33,880 bases of DNA from Kocuria dechangensis (GTDB taxonomy: Bacteria; Actinomycetota; Actinomycetes; Actinomycetales; Micrococcaceae): assembly GCF_014636775.1 (NCBI RefSeq), contig NZ_BMEQ01000030.1:1-33880 (forward strand), read 5' to 3'. The position numbers and the translations under genes are program-made. Positions 6,142 through 14,410 of the stretch are shown here, one piece after another. The notes below the pieces were generated by a model. It was not told the origin of the DNA and searched no databases. It saw only the letters and a program-made list of their open reading frames with translations. Each line of letters starts with the position of its first letter. Positions within the stretch are counted from its first letter, which is position 1.

Positions 6142-8979
6142 TCAGTCCTCGAACGCGGAGTGGGCGACGACGCCGCGGCGCACCAGGGCGATCGCGCGCT
6201 GGCACTGGGCGCGGACGCCGGCGTCGAGCAGGTCGATCTTCGCGAGCTGGTCCAGCATGTCGATCACCTGCTTGGACCAGCGGACGAAGTCGCCGGCGGC
6301 GAGCTCCGTGCCGGAGAGGGCGGTGCTCAGGGTCGCGCCGCGGGCCCACAGGTACATGGGCTCCACGAGCCCGAACTCGGGCTCGGCGGTGGGCCTGAGG
6401 TGGTGCTCCGCCTCGCTGTCGGTGAGCCGGGACCAGTTGCGCACGACCGTCTGGGCGGCGCGGTCCATGGCCGCGCTGGGCAGGACGGGCTGGATGCCCT
6501 GGTCCTCGCGCTTGGCCTGGTAGACGAGCATCGTGATCACTCCGGCGGTGGCGGCGGGGTCGAGCCCCTCGAGGAAGCCGTCGCGCAGGCTCAGCGCCAG
6601 CAGCAGGTCCCGGTCGCCGTAGATCCGGCGCAGCTGCTCCCCGGCCCGGGTGGGCCTGAGCTCGTGGTCGGGCAGGGCCTCGAGGTAGCCGAAGGAGGCC
6701 AGCACCCGGGAGACGCGGTCGAACGTCTTGGCGATGGTGTTGGTGCGGCTCTCGATCTGGCGCAGCAGGCCGTCGGTGTCGCGGCGCAGCGTCCACCAGC
6801 GCTCGGCCCACCGGGCGTGGTTCTCGCGGTCGGAGCAGCCGTGGCAGGGGTGGGCGACCAGGGCCTTGCGGACCTCCGCGATCCGGCGCTCGGCGGCGCT
6901 GGTGCCGCGGTCGAACTGGATGGCGTGCCCGCGGCCGCCCCCGCGCGGGGGCTTGTGCTCGTGAAGGGCGTTGCGCACCGAGGAGGCGAGGTCGCGCCGC
7001 TCCTTGGGCGTCCTGCCGGTGAAGTGCTTGGGGATCCGGATCCGGGAGACCGGCTCGAGGGGCCCGTCCAGGTCCTGCACGCCGACGCGGCGCATCTGGT
7101 GGTCCAGGGTCAGGATGGACGGGCGGGGGTCGTCCCGGTTGGGGTCGGTCGCGAGCACCACCGCGTAGCCGGCGTTGCGCCCGCGGGGGATGTCCACGAC
7201 GTCCCCGGGCAGCAGGTTGTGCAGGGACGCGACGGCGTCCGAGCGCCGCAGCCGGGACAGCGACTTCTCCGCGGAGCGCTCGAGGTCCTTGAGCTCCCGG
7301 CGCAGCGCCGCGTACTCGGTGAAGTCCCCGAGGTGGCAGGTCATGGCCTCCTCGTAGCCCTTGAGGGACCCCTCCTGGGACCGGACCCGCTGGGCCAGGC
7401 CCACCACGGAGCGGTCCGCCTGGAACTGGGCGAAGGACGACTCGAGGATCTTGCGGGAGCGGCGGGCGCCGAACTGGGCGATCAGGTTCACCGACATGTT
7501 GTAGGTGGGCCGGAAGCTCGAGTTCAGGGGGTAGGTCCGCTTGGAGGCCAGGCCCGCCACGGCGCGCGGGTCCATGCCGGGCTGCCACAGCACCACGGCG
7601 TGGCCCTCGACGTCGATCCCGCGGCGCCCGGCGCGGCCGGTGAGCTGGGTGTACTCCCCCGGCGTGATGTCCACCCGGGACTCACCGTTGAACTTGTCCA
7701 GCTTCTCGAGCACCACGGAGCGGGCGGGCATGTTGATGCCCAGCGCGAGGGTCTCGGTCGCGAACACGGCCTTGACGAGCCCCTCGGCGAACAGCTCCTC
7801 GACGAGCTCCTTGAACGCCGGCAGCATGCCCGCGTGGTGGGCCGCGACCCCGCGCAGCAGGCCGTCGCGCCACTCGTAGAAGCCCAGGACGTTGAGGTCC
7901 ACGGCCTCGAGGCTCGCGGCGGTCTCGGCCACCCGCGCCCGGATCGTCTGCTGCTCCTTGTCCGTGGTGAGCCGGATGTCCGCGGTGACGCACTGCTGGA
8001 CCGCGGCGTCGCAGCCGGCCCGGGAGAAGATGAACGTGATGACGGGCAGCAGCCCCTCGGCGTCGAGCCGGCGGATCAGCTGGGGCCGGGACACGCGGCG
8101 GGTCTCGGCGCTGGGCCGGTAGCCCTCCCCGCCGTTGCGGCGCGCGAACCGGTCCCGGGAGCGGCCCCCGGGCCCCCGCCCGCCGCGGCGCCCCCCGCGG
8201 GGGTGCTCGGCGCGGGCGAGCTGGAGCAGCTCCGGGTTGACCTCGGGCTCGTCCCGTCCGGGGCCGCCGATCCGCTCGGCGGCCTCCTCGACGGTGGTGT
8301 CGTCCACGAAGAGGTCCAGCAGGCGCCCGCCCACCTGCACGTGCTGCCACAGCGGGACGGGGCGGTGCTCGGAGACGACGACGTCGGTGTCCCCGCGCAC
8401 GGTGTCCAGCCACGCCCCGAACTCCTCGGCGTTGGAGACGGTGGCGGACAGGGACACGAGCTGGACGCTGTCCGGGAGGTGGATGATGACCTCCTCCCAC
8501 ACGGCCCCGCGGAACCGGTCGGCGAGGTAGTGCACCTCGTCCATCACCACGAAGCCGAGGTTGAGCAGGGTCGGCGAGTCGGCGTAGAGCATGTTGCGCA
8601 GGACCTCTGTGGTCATCACCACGACGTCCGCCTCGGAGTTCACGGAGGTGTCGCCCGTCAGCAGCCCCACCCTGCCGGCACCGAAGGCGCGGGAGAACTC
8701 GTGGAACTTCTGGTTGCTGAGCGCCTTGATGGGCGTCGTGTAGAACGCCTTCTGCCCCCGGGACAGCGCCAGGTGCACCGCGAACTCCCCCACCACGGTC
8801 TTGCCGGCGCCGGTGGGCGCGGCCACGAGCACCCCGCGGCCGTCCTCGAGCGCCCGGCAGGCGACGGTCTGGAACTCGTCCATCTCGAACTCGAGGCGCT
8901 GCTCGAAGGCGGCCAGCTCCGTCCTCGCGTGGGCGGCCCGCTGCTTCGCGGCCTGGTATCGGTCGGCGTAGGAGGACAT
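6142..8979 (-). CDS. helY: Ski2/Mtr4-like DEVH-box helicase HelY
   Basis: A 945-residue superfamily 2 helicase related to eukaryotic RNA helicases Mtr4 and Ski2. Visible motifs are Walker A (APTGAGKT, 54-61), motif Ia (TTPIKALSNQKF), DEVH (147-150), SAT (SLSATVSN), and in the second RecA domain FIFSRAGCD, HHAGMLP, ATETLALGINMPA and motif VI (QLTGRAGRRG). A basic Gly/Arg-rich insertion (GGRRGGRGPGGRSRDRF, about residues 263-285) is probably disordered and may bind RNA. The C-terminal half is the Mtr4-like helical region. Mycobacterial helY also lies beside tatC, tatA and pafBC, so the neighbourhood is conserved. The ATG at 8979 lacks a clear ribosome site but has TAGTGT six bases upstream, which suggests a leaderless start. 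Confidence 0.94.
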   Translation of the reverse strand: MSSYADRYQAAKQRAAHARTELAAFEQRLEFEMDEFQTVACRALEDGRGVLVAAPTGAGKTVVGEFAVHLALSRGQKAFYTTPIKALSNQKFHEFSRAFGAGRVGLLTGDTSVNSEADVVVMTTEVLRNMLYADSPTLLNLGFVVMDEVHYLADRFRGAVWEEVIIHLPDSVQLVSLSATVSNAEEFGAWLDTVRGDTDVVVSEHRPVPLWQHVQVGGRLLDLFVDDTTVEEAAERIGGPGRDEPEVNPELLQLARAEHPRGGRRGGRGPGGRSRDRFARRNGGEGYRPSAETRRVSRPQLIRRLDAEGLLPVITFIFSRAGCDAAVQQCVTADIRLTTDKEQQTIRARVAETAASLEAVDLNVLGFYEWRDGLLRGVAAHHAGMLPAFKELVEELFAEGLVKAVFATETLALGINMPARSVVLEKLDKFNGESRVDITPGEYTQLTGRAGRRGIDVEGHAVVLWQPGMDPRAVAGLASKRTYPLNSSFRPTYNMSVNLIAQFGARRSRKILESSFAQFQADRSVVGLAQRVRSQEGSLKGYEEAMTCHLGDFTEYAALRRELKDLERSAEKSLSRLRRSDAVASLHNLLPGDVVDIPRGRNAGYAVVLATDPNRDDPRPSILTLDHQMRRVGVQDLDGPLEPVSRIRIPKHFTGRTPKERRDLASSVRNALHEHKPPRGGGRGHAIQFDRGTSAAERRIAEVRKALVAHPCHGCSDRENHARWAERWWTLRRDTDGLLRQIESRTNTIAKTFDRVSRVLASFGYLEALPDHELRPTRAGEQLRRIYGDRDLLLALSLRDGFLEGLDPAATAGVITMLVYQAKREDQGIQPVLPSAAMDRAAQTVVRNWSRLTDSEAEHHLRPTAEPEFGLVEPMYLWARGATLSTALSGTELAAGDFVRWSKQVIDMLDQLAKIDLLDAGVRAQCQRAIALVRRGVVAHSAFED

Positions 8980-8985
8980 GGCACA

Positions 8986-8991
8986 ACACTA
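8986..8991 (-). promoter_or_regulatory. -10-like TAGTGT before helY (leaderless start)
   Basis: TAGTGT on the minus strand is followed after exactly six bases (TGTGCC) by the helY ATG, and there is no Shine-Dalgarno-like sequence between them. Transcription from such a -10 would begin at the start codon. No convincing -35 is seen. Confidence 0.35.
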
Positions 8992-9059
8992 CTGCCCGGC
9001 GGCTGCGGCGGACCGGGCCGGCGGGGTGCGTTCGCGGCGGGCCGAGCGGGCCGGGCCGG

Positions 9060-9956
9060 TCACTCCTGCGGGGCGCGGCCCTCGTCGTCGCGGCCCAGCC
9101 GCTCGAGCTCCTCCGCGGAGGTCCCGGCGTCGGCGGAGGAGCCGGTCGCGGCCTCCCGCCGGGCCTCGCGCCGGGCCCGGCGCCGGTCCAGGAGCAGGCA
9201 CAGGCCCACGGCCACGAAGAACAGCAGGAGCAGGGGCACCGCGAGGTAGAACATGGTCATGGGGTCCGGGCCGGGGGCGGCCATGGCGGAGACCAGCAGC
9301 ACGAGGACCACCACGATCCGCCAGCTCTTGAGGACCGTGCGCCCGGAGAGCAGGCCGACCATGTTCAGCCCCACGAGGAAGACCGGGAGCACGAAGGCGA
9401 CCCCGAAGGTGAGCACCAGCTGCAGCACGAAGCGGATGTACTCGTTGGCGGTGATGATGTTGGAGGAGCCCTCGGGGGTGAACGCGGTGAGCGCGAACAC
9501 GGCCGCCGGCAGGGCGAGCACGGCCACCGCCACGCCGGAGAGGAACAGCGGGATCGCCGCGGTGAGGAAGCCCAGCGCGTAGCGGCGCTCGGTCCGGTGC
9601 AGGGCGGGGGTGACGAAGGCCCAGAGCTGGTAGAGCCACACGGGGCTGGCCAGGATCAGGCCCAGCACCACCGAGACCTCGACCATGATGTTGAAGGAGG
9701 AGCCCACACCGGAGAAGTTGATGACGGCCTCGCGGCCGGACTGCTCGTTGAGCCGGTCCACCGGCGCCTTGAGCGCGGTCATGAACGGCTCGTAGAGGAA
9801 GAAGCCGGCGATCGTGCCGACCACGGTGGCGACCGCGGACTTGATGAGGCGGTTGCGCAGCTCCCGGAGGTGCTCGGCCAGGGCCATCTGCGCCTGCGGA
9901 TTGGCCTTGCGCTTGGACCGGGGCTTCTTCGGGGCGCTGCTGGGCTGTGAGGACAT
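9060..9956 (-). CDS. tatC: twin-arginine translocase subunit TatC
   Basis: A 298-residue six-helix membrane protein, the signal-peptide receptor of the Tat export system for folded proteins. The family signature AEHLRELRNRLIKSAV precedes the first membrane helix. Later helices include SFNIMVEVSVVLGLILASPVW with the conserved P-x-W-Y-Q-x-W motif (SPVWLYQLWAFVTPAL) and LVLTFGVAFVLPVFLVGLN. The charged C-terminal tail after the last helix is long (about 45 residues, Arg/Glu-rich), as in other actinobacteria. I chose the ATG at 9956 (GAAGG six bases upstream), which gives the basic N-terminus PKKPRSKRK; an in-frame ATG at 10022 is less likely. It follows tatA by 117 bp in the same direction. Confidence 0.96.
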   Translation of the reverse strand: MSSQPSSAPKKPRSKRKANPQAQMALAEHLRELRNRLIKSAVATVVGTIAGFFLYEPFMTALKAPVDRLNEQSGREAVINFSGVGSSFNIMVEVSVVLGLILASPVWLYQLWAFVTPALHRTERRYALGFLTAAIPLFLSGVAVAVLALPAAVFALTAFTPEGSSNIITANEYIRFVLQLVLTFGVAFVLPVFLVGLNMVGLLSGRTVLKSWRIVVVLVLLVSAMAAPGPDPMTMFYLAVPLLLLFFVAVGLCLLLDRRRARREARREAATGSSADAGTSAEELERLGRDDEGRAPQE

Positions 9957-10073
9957 GGAGACCTTCGGGACGTCGGGGTCGGGCTGGACGGGGCGCTCGC
10001 GCGAGCGGCCCGCCGCCCGCACCGCCGGCGACGGTGGGCGGCGGACCGCTCGGACGCGGGGCCGGGTCCCGGA

Positions 10074-10373
10074 TCAGGCCGCGGGGCTGCCCGGGCGCTG
10101 GTCGGGGTTGCGCGGGGCCTCGGGGTCCGCGGGCCCGGTGGGGCCGGGCTCGGGGGTGACGTTCTGCCCGTCGCGCACCGGCTCCCCGTCGATCACGACG
10201 CCGGAGCCCGCAGGCTGGTCGTCCTTCTTCATCTCCTTGACCTCGGACTTGAAGATGCGCATCGACTGGCCCAGGCTGCGGGCCATGCCCGGCAGCTTCG
10301 GCGCGCCGAAGAGCAGCAGGATCACCAGCAGGATGATCAGCAGCATGACGGGGCTGTCGAACAATCTACCCAT
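10074..10373 (-). CDS. tatA: twin-arginine translocase subunit TatA
   Basis: A 99-residue TatA/E-type pore-forming subunit of the Tat system. One N-terminal membrane helix ([12 protein letters not shown], about 10-21) is followed by the FGAPKLP hinge and an amphipathic helix ([20 protein letters not shown]), then a polar, Pro/Gly-rich tail. The ATG at 10373 has AAAGGA upstream and overlaps the end of the preceding small membrane-protein gene by 8 bases, so the two are translationally coupled. tatC follows directly. No tatB-like gene is seen in this window. Confidence 0.95.
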   Translation of the reverse strand: MGRLFDSPVMLLIILLVILLLFGAPKLPGMARSLGQSMRIFKSEVKEMKKDDQPAGSGVVIDGEPVRDGQNVTPEPGPTGPADPEAPRNPDQRPGSPAA

Positions 10374-10734
10374 TGAACATTCCTTTCCGTTCAGCCCTGC
10401 GGATGTCGCTGATCCGCTGCGGCTGGCCCATGCGGTCCTTGCGCTCCATGCGGCGCTGCAGACGGGCGGTTTCTCGTTGGTCCCTGCCGAACCGGTAGTC
10501 CGCCAGCGCCTGTCCCACGGGGGTGAACAGGGCCGGCTCCGGCTGGGCCCGGACGGGACGCTGCACGCCGGCGGCGGCGGCGTCCCAGCGCTGGGTGAAC
10601 TCCCCGGCCACCGCTTCGGTGTCCCGCAGGAAGGTGAGCACGGTCCTGGTCAGCCGCCACAGCATCAGACCGATGAACGCGGCGCCGAGCAGGACGAGGA
10701 CCGTCCAGAGCAGGACCCACGACCACCAGAGCAT
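10366..10734 (-). CDS. small single-pass membrane protein between pafBC and tatA
   Basis: A 122-residue protein of unknown function. The N-terminus is a Trp-rich membrane helix ([24 protein letters not shown], residues 2-25). A second, amphipathic stretch ([23 protein letters not shown]) and a basic C-terminus follow, with many Arg and Lys ([20 protein letters not shown]). Its 3' end overlaps tatA by 8 bases and it starts 23 bp after pafBC, so it belongs to that operon and may assist or be inserted with the Tat machinery; this is inferred only from position. The ATG at 10734 has GGAGG very close (2 bases) and a TATACT hexamer 7 bases upstream, so it may also be made from a leaderless transcript. 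Confidence 0.8.
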   Translation of the reverse strand: MLWWSWVLLWTVLVLLGAAFIGLMLWRLTRTVLTFLRDTEAVAGEFTQRWDAAAAGVQRPVRAQPEPALFTPVGQALADYRFGRDQRETARLQRRMERKDRMGQPQRISDIRRAERKGMFNG

Positions 10735-10741
10735 GCCCTCC

Positions 10742-10747
10742 AGTATA
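10742..10747 (-). promoter_or_regulatory. -10-like TATACT before the small membrane-protein gene
   Basis: TATACT, close to the TATAAT consensus and rare in such GC-rich DNA, lies 7 bases before the ATG at 10734, in the 23-bp gap after pafBC. It may drive a separate leaderless transcript of the membrane protein with tatA and tatC. The -35 region is weak. Confidence 0.35.
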
Positions 10748-10757
10748 GGCGGACGGC

Positions 10758-12821
10758 TCAGGCGGCCGTGTCCTCCCGGTAGGGCTCCAGAGCAGAGTTC
10801 ACCCAGAGTTCCACCTGCTCGACGACGTCGTCGGGTCCGGCCACGGCCAGCTGCCCGCCGTAGCGGGTCATGAGGGAGCACACGGCCTCGACGGTCTGGA
10901 AGCCGATCAGCGCCGCCTCGTGGCCCCCGGCCGGGCCGGCTCCGGCGCCGGCCGGCGGGCGGACCGCCGCGGTGCGGGTGGCGTGGTACTGGTCGGCGAT
11001 CCACCGGCTGCGCCGGTCGGTGACGAGGACGACCTCCACGGTGTCCGGCGCCCCGGGCGCCGGGCGGGTCGCGGCGGCGGCCTCCTGGGCGGCGGGCCGC
11101 TCCCCCGCCGGTCCCGCGTCCGCCACGGAGGAGATCCGGTCCAGCCGGAAGTTGCGCATGCCCTCGGCGGCGAGGCACCACGCGCGGACGTACCAGTGGG
11201 TGTTGGAGGAGAAGACCTGCACGGGGTCGACGACCCGCTCGGTGAGCTCGTCCCGGGAGGGGACGACGTAGCGGATCCGCAGCCGCCGGCGCTGCTCGAC
11301 GGCACGGCGCACGGTGGCCATGACGTCGTCGAGCGCGGGGGCCGGCTCGTCGGTGATGGGCCGCGCCCCGACCGCGTTGGCGAGCACCCCGGCGTCCCCG
11401 GCGGCGCCGGCGACCTTCGCGATGGCCGAGGCCACGGCCTCGGAGTCCCCGCCGGGCACGGTGCGCAGGGTCTGCAGGCCAACGAGCAGCGCGGAGGCCT
11501 CCGGCTGGGTGAGGCGGACGGGGTCGGAGAGCTCGTCGGCGTTGGAGAGGTAGACGTGCCCGTCGTCCCAGGAGGCGTCGATGAGCTGGTCCGGCATGTG
11601 CCCCGGCTTGCCGCAGACGAACAGGGTGTTCAGGTCCGCGATGAGCTCCTGGTCGGTGATCCCGAACCGGTGGGCGGTCTCCTCGAGCTCGGCGCCCTGG
11701 TGGGCGTAGACGTACCGGACGATCTCGAGCAGGCGGGAGAGGTGGTCGGCCGTGGAGAGCTTGTTGCGGGTGCCCTTGCGGGACTTCACGGACCAGTCCA
11801 CCGCGACCCCGCGGAACCGGGCCACGACGTCGGCGGCCGCGCGCAGCCGGCGCACCACGGCGGCGCGGGCCTCGGCCTGCAGCATCGGGCCCGTGCCGTC
11901 CCCGCCCTCGGGGACGACGACGCCGGGGCCCGCCGCGGCGATCTCCTCGGCGAGGATCTCGGTCTCCACGAAGGGGATGTGCAGGCGGTCCCACCCGTCC
12001 GGGCCCGCTCCGGGCTCCAGCCCGGAGGCCATGCGGCGCAGCATGAGGGCGTGGCCGGGCCGGGCCAGGACCGTGACGGTCCGGGCGGGGGCGTCCGAGA
12101 CCATGTGGGACAGCGCGTCGTTCATGGAGAACCCGGCCGGGGGCTCGAACTGCTTGCGGGTGACGGTGACGTCGGACATGATCCGCGAGAGCCGGAACGT
12201 CCGCGAGTCCTGGCGGTCCAGGTCCCACCCGACCACGTACCAGTTGCCGTAGCGGGAGCCGATCCCCCACGGCTGCAGCCGGCGCGTGGTGAGCTGGTCG
12301 GTGCTGCGCGCCAGGTAGTCGAAGCGCACCTCGCGGTGGCGGACCACGGCGGAGAGCAGCGGCTCGAACGACGGCTCGTGGGCGGTGAGGGTGGGCTGCA
12401 GCAGCGGCGGGGCGTCGTCCTCGGGCTGGTCCCCGATGGCGGGCTCGAGCTTGCGCAGCGCGCGCCGGGCGAGCTCGCCCAGGGACGCGTCCGTCCAGGC
12501 GTTCGCCGCCAGGGCGAGCACCGCGGACTCCTCCGCGGTGAACTGCAGGGGCGGGAGGGTGAACGACCCGCGCGGGATCCGGTACCGGTGCCCGTGCGTG
12601 TCGTCCGGGAAGAGGGGGTCCTCGGAGACCTCCTCGATGGGGTACCCGAGGTCGCGCAGCTCCGCCTTGTCGCGCTCGAACATGCGCTCGAACGCGTCCT
12701 CCGAGGCGGACTCGGCGTACGACGGAACGGCCTCCCGCAACTCGGCGCGCGTGTACCCGCGCTCGCGGGAGACCAGGGCGATGAGCAGGTTGAGAAGCCG
12801 CTCCGTCGATCGGGCTGCCAT
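10758..12821 (-). CDS. pafBC: fused PafB-PafC WYL-domain DNA-damage regulator
   Basis: A 687-residue single polypeptide holding both PafB and PafC, which are separate genes in mycobacteria. The first half begins with a winged helix-turn-helix (MAARSTERLLNLLIALVSRERGYTR, continuing to about residue 75). It continues to a WYL domain (LQPWGIGSRYGNWYVVGWDLDRQDSRTFRLSRI) and a WCX extension. The second half repeats the plan: a helix-turn-helix from about residue 345 (LSTADHLSRLLEIVRYVYAHQG), a WYL-like domain (VDPVQVFSSNTHWYVRAWCLAAEGMRNFRLDRI) and WCX to the end. PafBC activates the LexA-independent mycobacterial DNA-damage response; an Arthrobacter fusion has a known structure. The ATG at 12821 has GAGGA upstream and lies 11 bp after the FKBP stop. 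Confidence 0.95.
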   Translation of the reverse strand: MAARSTERLLNLLIALVSRERGYTRAELREAVPSYAESASEDAFERMFERDKAELRDLGYPIEEVSEDPLFPDDTHGHRYRIPRGSFTLPPLQFTAEESAVLALAANAWTDASLGELARRALRKLEPAIGDQPEDDAPPLLQPTLTAHEPSFEPLLSAVVRHREVRFDYLARSTDQLTTRRLQPWGIGSRYGNWYVVGWDLDRQDSRTFRLSRIMSDVTVTRKQFEPPAGFSMNDALSHMVSDAPARTVTVLARPGHALMLRRMASGLEPGAGPDGWDRLHIPFVETEILAEEIAAAGPGVVVPEGGDGTGPMLQAEARAAVVRRLRAAADVVARFRGVAVDWSVKSRKGTRNKLSTADHLSRLLEIVRYVYAHQGAELEETAHRFGITDQELIADLNTLFVCGKPGHMPDQLIDASWDDGHVYLSNADELSDPVRLTQPEASALLVGLQTLRTVPGGDSEAVASAIAKVAGAAGDAGVLANAVGARPITDEPAPALDDVMATVRRAVEQRRRLRIRYVVPSRDELTERVVDPVQVFSSNTHWYVRAWCLAAEGMRNFRLDRISSVADAGPAGERPAAQEAAAATRPAPGAPDTVEVVLVTDRRSRWIADQYHATRTAAVRPPAGAGAGPAGGHEAALIGFQTVEAVCSLMTRYGGQLAVAGPDDVVEQVELWVNSALEPYREDTAA

Positions 12822-12832
12822 CGGCTGGGTCC

Positions 12833-13228
12833 TCAGCGCACGTCCAGCAGGTCCACGACGAAGATCAGGGCCTCGTCCGGGCCGATGACCCCGCCCGCGC
12901 CGCGGGAGCCGTAGGCCATGTCGGAGGGGATCTCGAGCCGGCGGCGGCCGCCGACCTTCATGCCCAGCAGGCCCTTGTCCCAGCCCTCGATGACCTGGCC
13001 GACGCCCACGGTGAAGTCCAGGGGCTGGTTGCGGTTCCAGGAGGAGTCGAACTCCTCCCCGCCGGAGAAGGTCACGCCCACGTAGTGGCACGAGATCTCC
13101 TTGCCGGGGGTGGCCTCCGCGCCCGTGCCCTCGGCGAGGTCGGTGATGACGAGCTCGGTGGGCGCCTCCCCCTCGGGGAAGTCGATCTCCGGCTTGGTGC
13201 GGTCCAGCTTGCGCTCTCCGAAGGACAT
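12833..13228 (-). CDS. FKBP-type peptidyl-prolyl isomerase (cytoplasmic)
   Basis: A 131-residue single-domain FKBP with no signal peptide. Typical blocks are VHYVGVTFSGGEEFDSSW-like (here CHYVGVTFSGGEEFDSSW), VIEGWDKGLLGMKVGGRRRLEIPSDMAYGSRG and a final LIFVVDLLDV strand. The active-site residues of the family (Tyr, Phe-Asp, Val-Ile, Trp, Tyr) are all present, so it should be an active prolyl isomerase. ATG at 13228 with GAGGAG six bases upstream. It sits between the FKBP lipoprotein and pafBC in the same direction; FKBP genes near pafBC and tat genes are common in actinobacteria. Confidence 0.94.
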   Translation of the reverse strand: MSFGERKLDRTKPEIDFPEGEAPTELVITDLAEGTGAEATPGKEISCHYVGVTFSGGEEFDSSWNRNQPLDFTVGVGQVIEGWDKGLLGMKVGGRRRLEIPSDMAYGSRGAGGVIGPDEALIFVVDLLDVR

Positions 13229-13260
13229 GGGTGCTCCTCGTTCTGGGGACGGTGACGGGT

Positions 13261-13282
13261 CGGTGGGGCCGGAGCCCCACCG
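13261..13282 (-). other. short hairpin between the two FKBP genes
   Basis: CGGTGGGGC (13261-13269) and GCCCCACCG (13274-13282) pair perfectly around CGGA. On the minus strand a -10-like TATCGT (complement of 13287-13292) lies just before it. The hairpin could partly terminate after the lipoprotein gene or sit at the 5' end of a second transcript starting here. Confidence 0.4.
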
Positions 13283-13304
13283 GGCAACGATAGCGGACCG
13301 GGCG

Positions 13305-14279
13305 CTACTCCCCGGTCGGCGAGGCCGACGGCGAGGCGCTCGGGGACGTGGTGGCCTCGGGCTCGGCCGGGGGCTCCGGGGTGTCCTCGGCGGCGAGGAT
13401 GTCGACGACGAAGATCAGGTCGCCGGCCGGGTAGCTGGAGTCCTCGCCGAGGTCCTTCTCCGTGCCGTAGGCCTGGGCCACGGGCACCGACAGCATGACG
13501 CGGGAGCCCTCCTTCTTGCCCACGAGGCCGTTCTTCCAGCCCTCGATGACCTGGTCCAGGGCGAAGGCCGCGGGCGTGCCGGCCTCGTAGGAGGAGTCGA
13601 AGGGCTCGCCGCCGGACCACTTGACGCCCACGTAGTTCGCGATGACGGTGTCGCCCTCGGCGACCTCCTCGCCGTCGCCCTCGATGAGGTACTCGGACAC
13701 GAGCTTCTTGGGGGCCTTGCCCTCCGGCTCGGCGACGACGGGCACGCCCTGCTCGTTCTCGGTGACCTCCGGCAGGCCCTTCGGGGCGTCCTGCATCTCG
13801 CCCTCGATCTCCGTGGGGATCTTCCGGACGACCTCGTAGACCTCGACGGAGGTGGACTCGTCGCCGGCGGCGCCGGAGGTCTCCGGGGAGGAGTAGGCGA
13901 TGATGGCGCCCTCCTTGGCGTCCACCAGCTCCTCGTACATCTCGGGGATCGTCTCCTTGAGCCCCTCCTCCAGCTTCAGCACCTGGCCGGCGCCGCGGGA
14001 GTAGGTCTCGCCGATCGAGGACGCGTCCGAGCCCTTGTAGAGGGCGGCCTGGAGCAGCAGGGTGTCGCCCTCCTCGAGCTCCGCGCCCTCGCCCTCGCGC
14101 AGCACCTTCGCCGAGGCCTCCTCGACGTTCATGGGGGTCTCGAACGTCACGGAGGGGGCCGTGCCCTCGGCCGGGTCCCCGGCGAGCTCGACGGTGTCGA
14201 CGCCGGTGCCGCCGGAGCAGCCCGCCAGCAGGAGCGTCAGGGACAGGGCGGCACCGGTGGTGGTCAGGGTCTTTCGCAC
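13305..14279 (-). CDS. FKBP-type peptidyl-prolyl isomerase lipoprotein
   Basis: A 324-residue exported lipoprotein. A short basic N-terminus and hydrophobic stretch end in the lipobox LAGC, with the lipidated Cys at 21. Residues about 60-170 look like a degenerate FKBP domain (GDTLLLQAALYKGSDAS, then EGLKETIPEMYEELVDAKEGAIIAY). Residues about 200-300 form a canonical FKBP domain with NYVGVKWSGGEPFDSSY, VIEGWKNGLVGKKEGSRVMLSVP and a final DLIFVVDIL strand. The C-terminus is a Pro/Ser/Thr-rich tail. It probably helps folding of exported proteins at the cell surface. The GTG at 14279 has GAGGAAG upstream; 131 bp separate it from pafA, with a -10-like TAGGCT at 14350-14355, so it may have its own promoter. 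Confidence 0.93.
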   Translation of the reverse strand: MRKTLTTTGAALSLTLLLAGCSGGTGVDTVELAGDPAEGTAPSVTFETPMNVEEASAKVLREGEGAELEEGDTLLLQAALYKGSDASSIGETYSRGAGQVLKLEEGLKETIPEMYEELVDAKEGAIIAYSSPETSGAAGDESTSVEVYEVVRKIPTEIEGEMQDAPKGLPEVTENEQGVPVVAEPEGKAPKKLVSEYLIEGDGEEVAEGDTVIANYVGVKWSGGEPFDSSYEAGTPAAFALDQVIEGWKNGLVGKKEGSRVMLSVPVAQAYGTEKDLGEDSSYPAGDLIFVVDILAAEDTPEPPAEPEATTSPSASPSASPTGE

Positions 14280-14349
14280 AGGTTTCTTCCTCAGGGTCGG
14301 CCGGAAAGGGTCAGGAGGGGACGGTCGGCGAGGGCCGGGACCGCGGCCC

Positions 14350-14355
14350 AGCCTA
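14350..14355 (-). promoter_or_regulatory. -10-like TAGGCT before the FKBP lipoprotein gene
   Basis: TAGGCT on the minus strand lies about 70 bp upstream of the lipoprotein start, inside the 131-bp gap after pafA. The same hexamer appears in the mannosyltransferase promoter of this window. There is no convincing -35 at 17-18 bp. Confidence 0.35.
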
Positions 14356-14410
14356 GTGCAGGGCGCTGGGCATTGACTGGACGGGCCGCCGCGGCGGGCC
14401 GCCGGGGCGG

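Noticed and set aside
4266-6398. Very long reading frames antisense to the amidohydrolase and helicase genes
   Set aside because: They are rich in Gly/Arg/Ala from reading high-GC genes on the wrong strand and have no start signals or recognisable domains.
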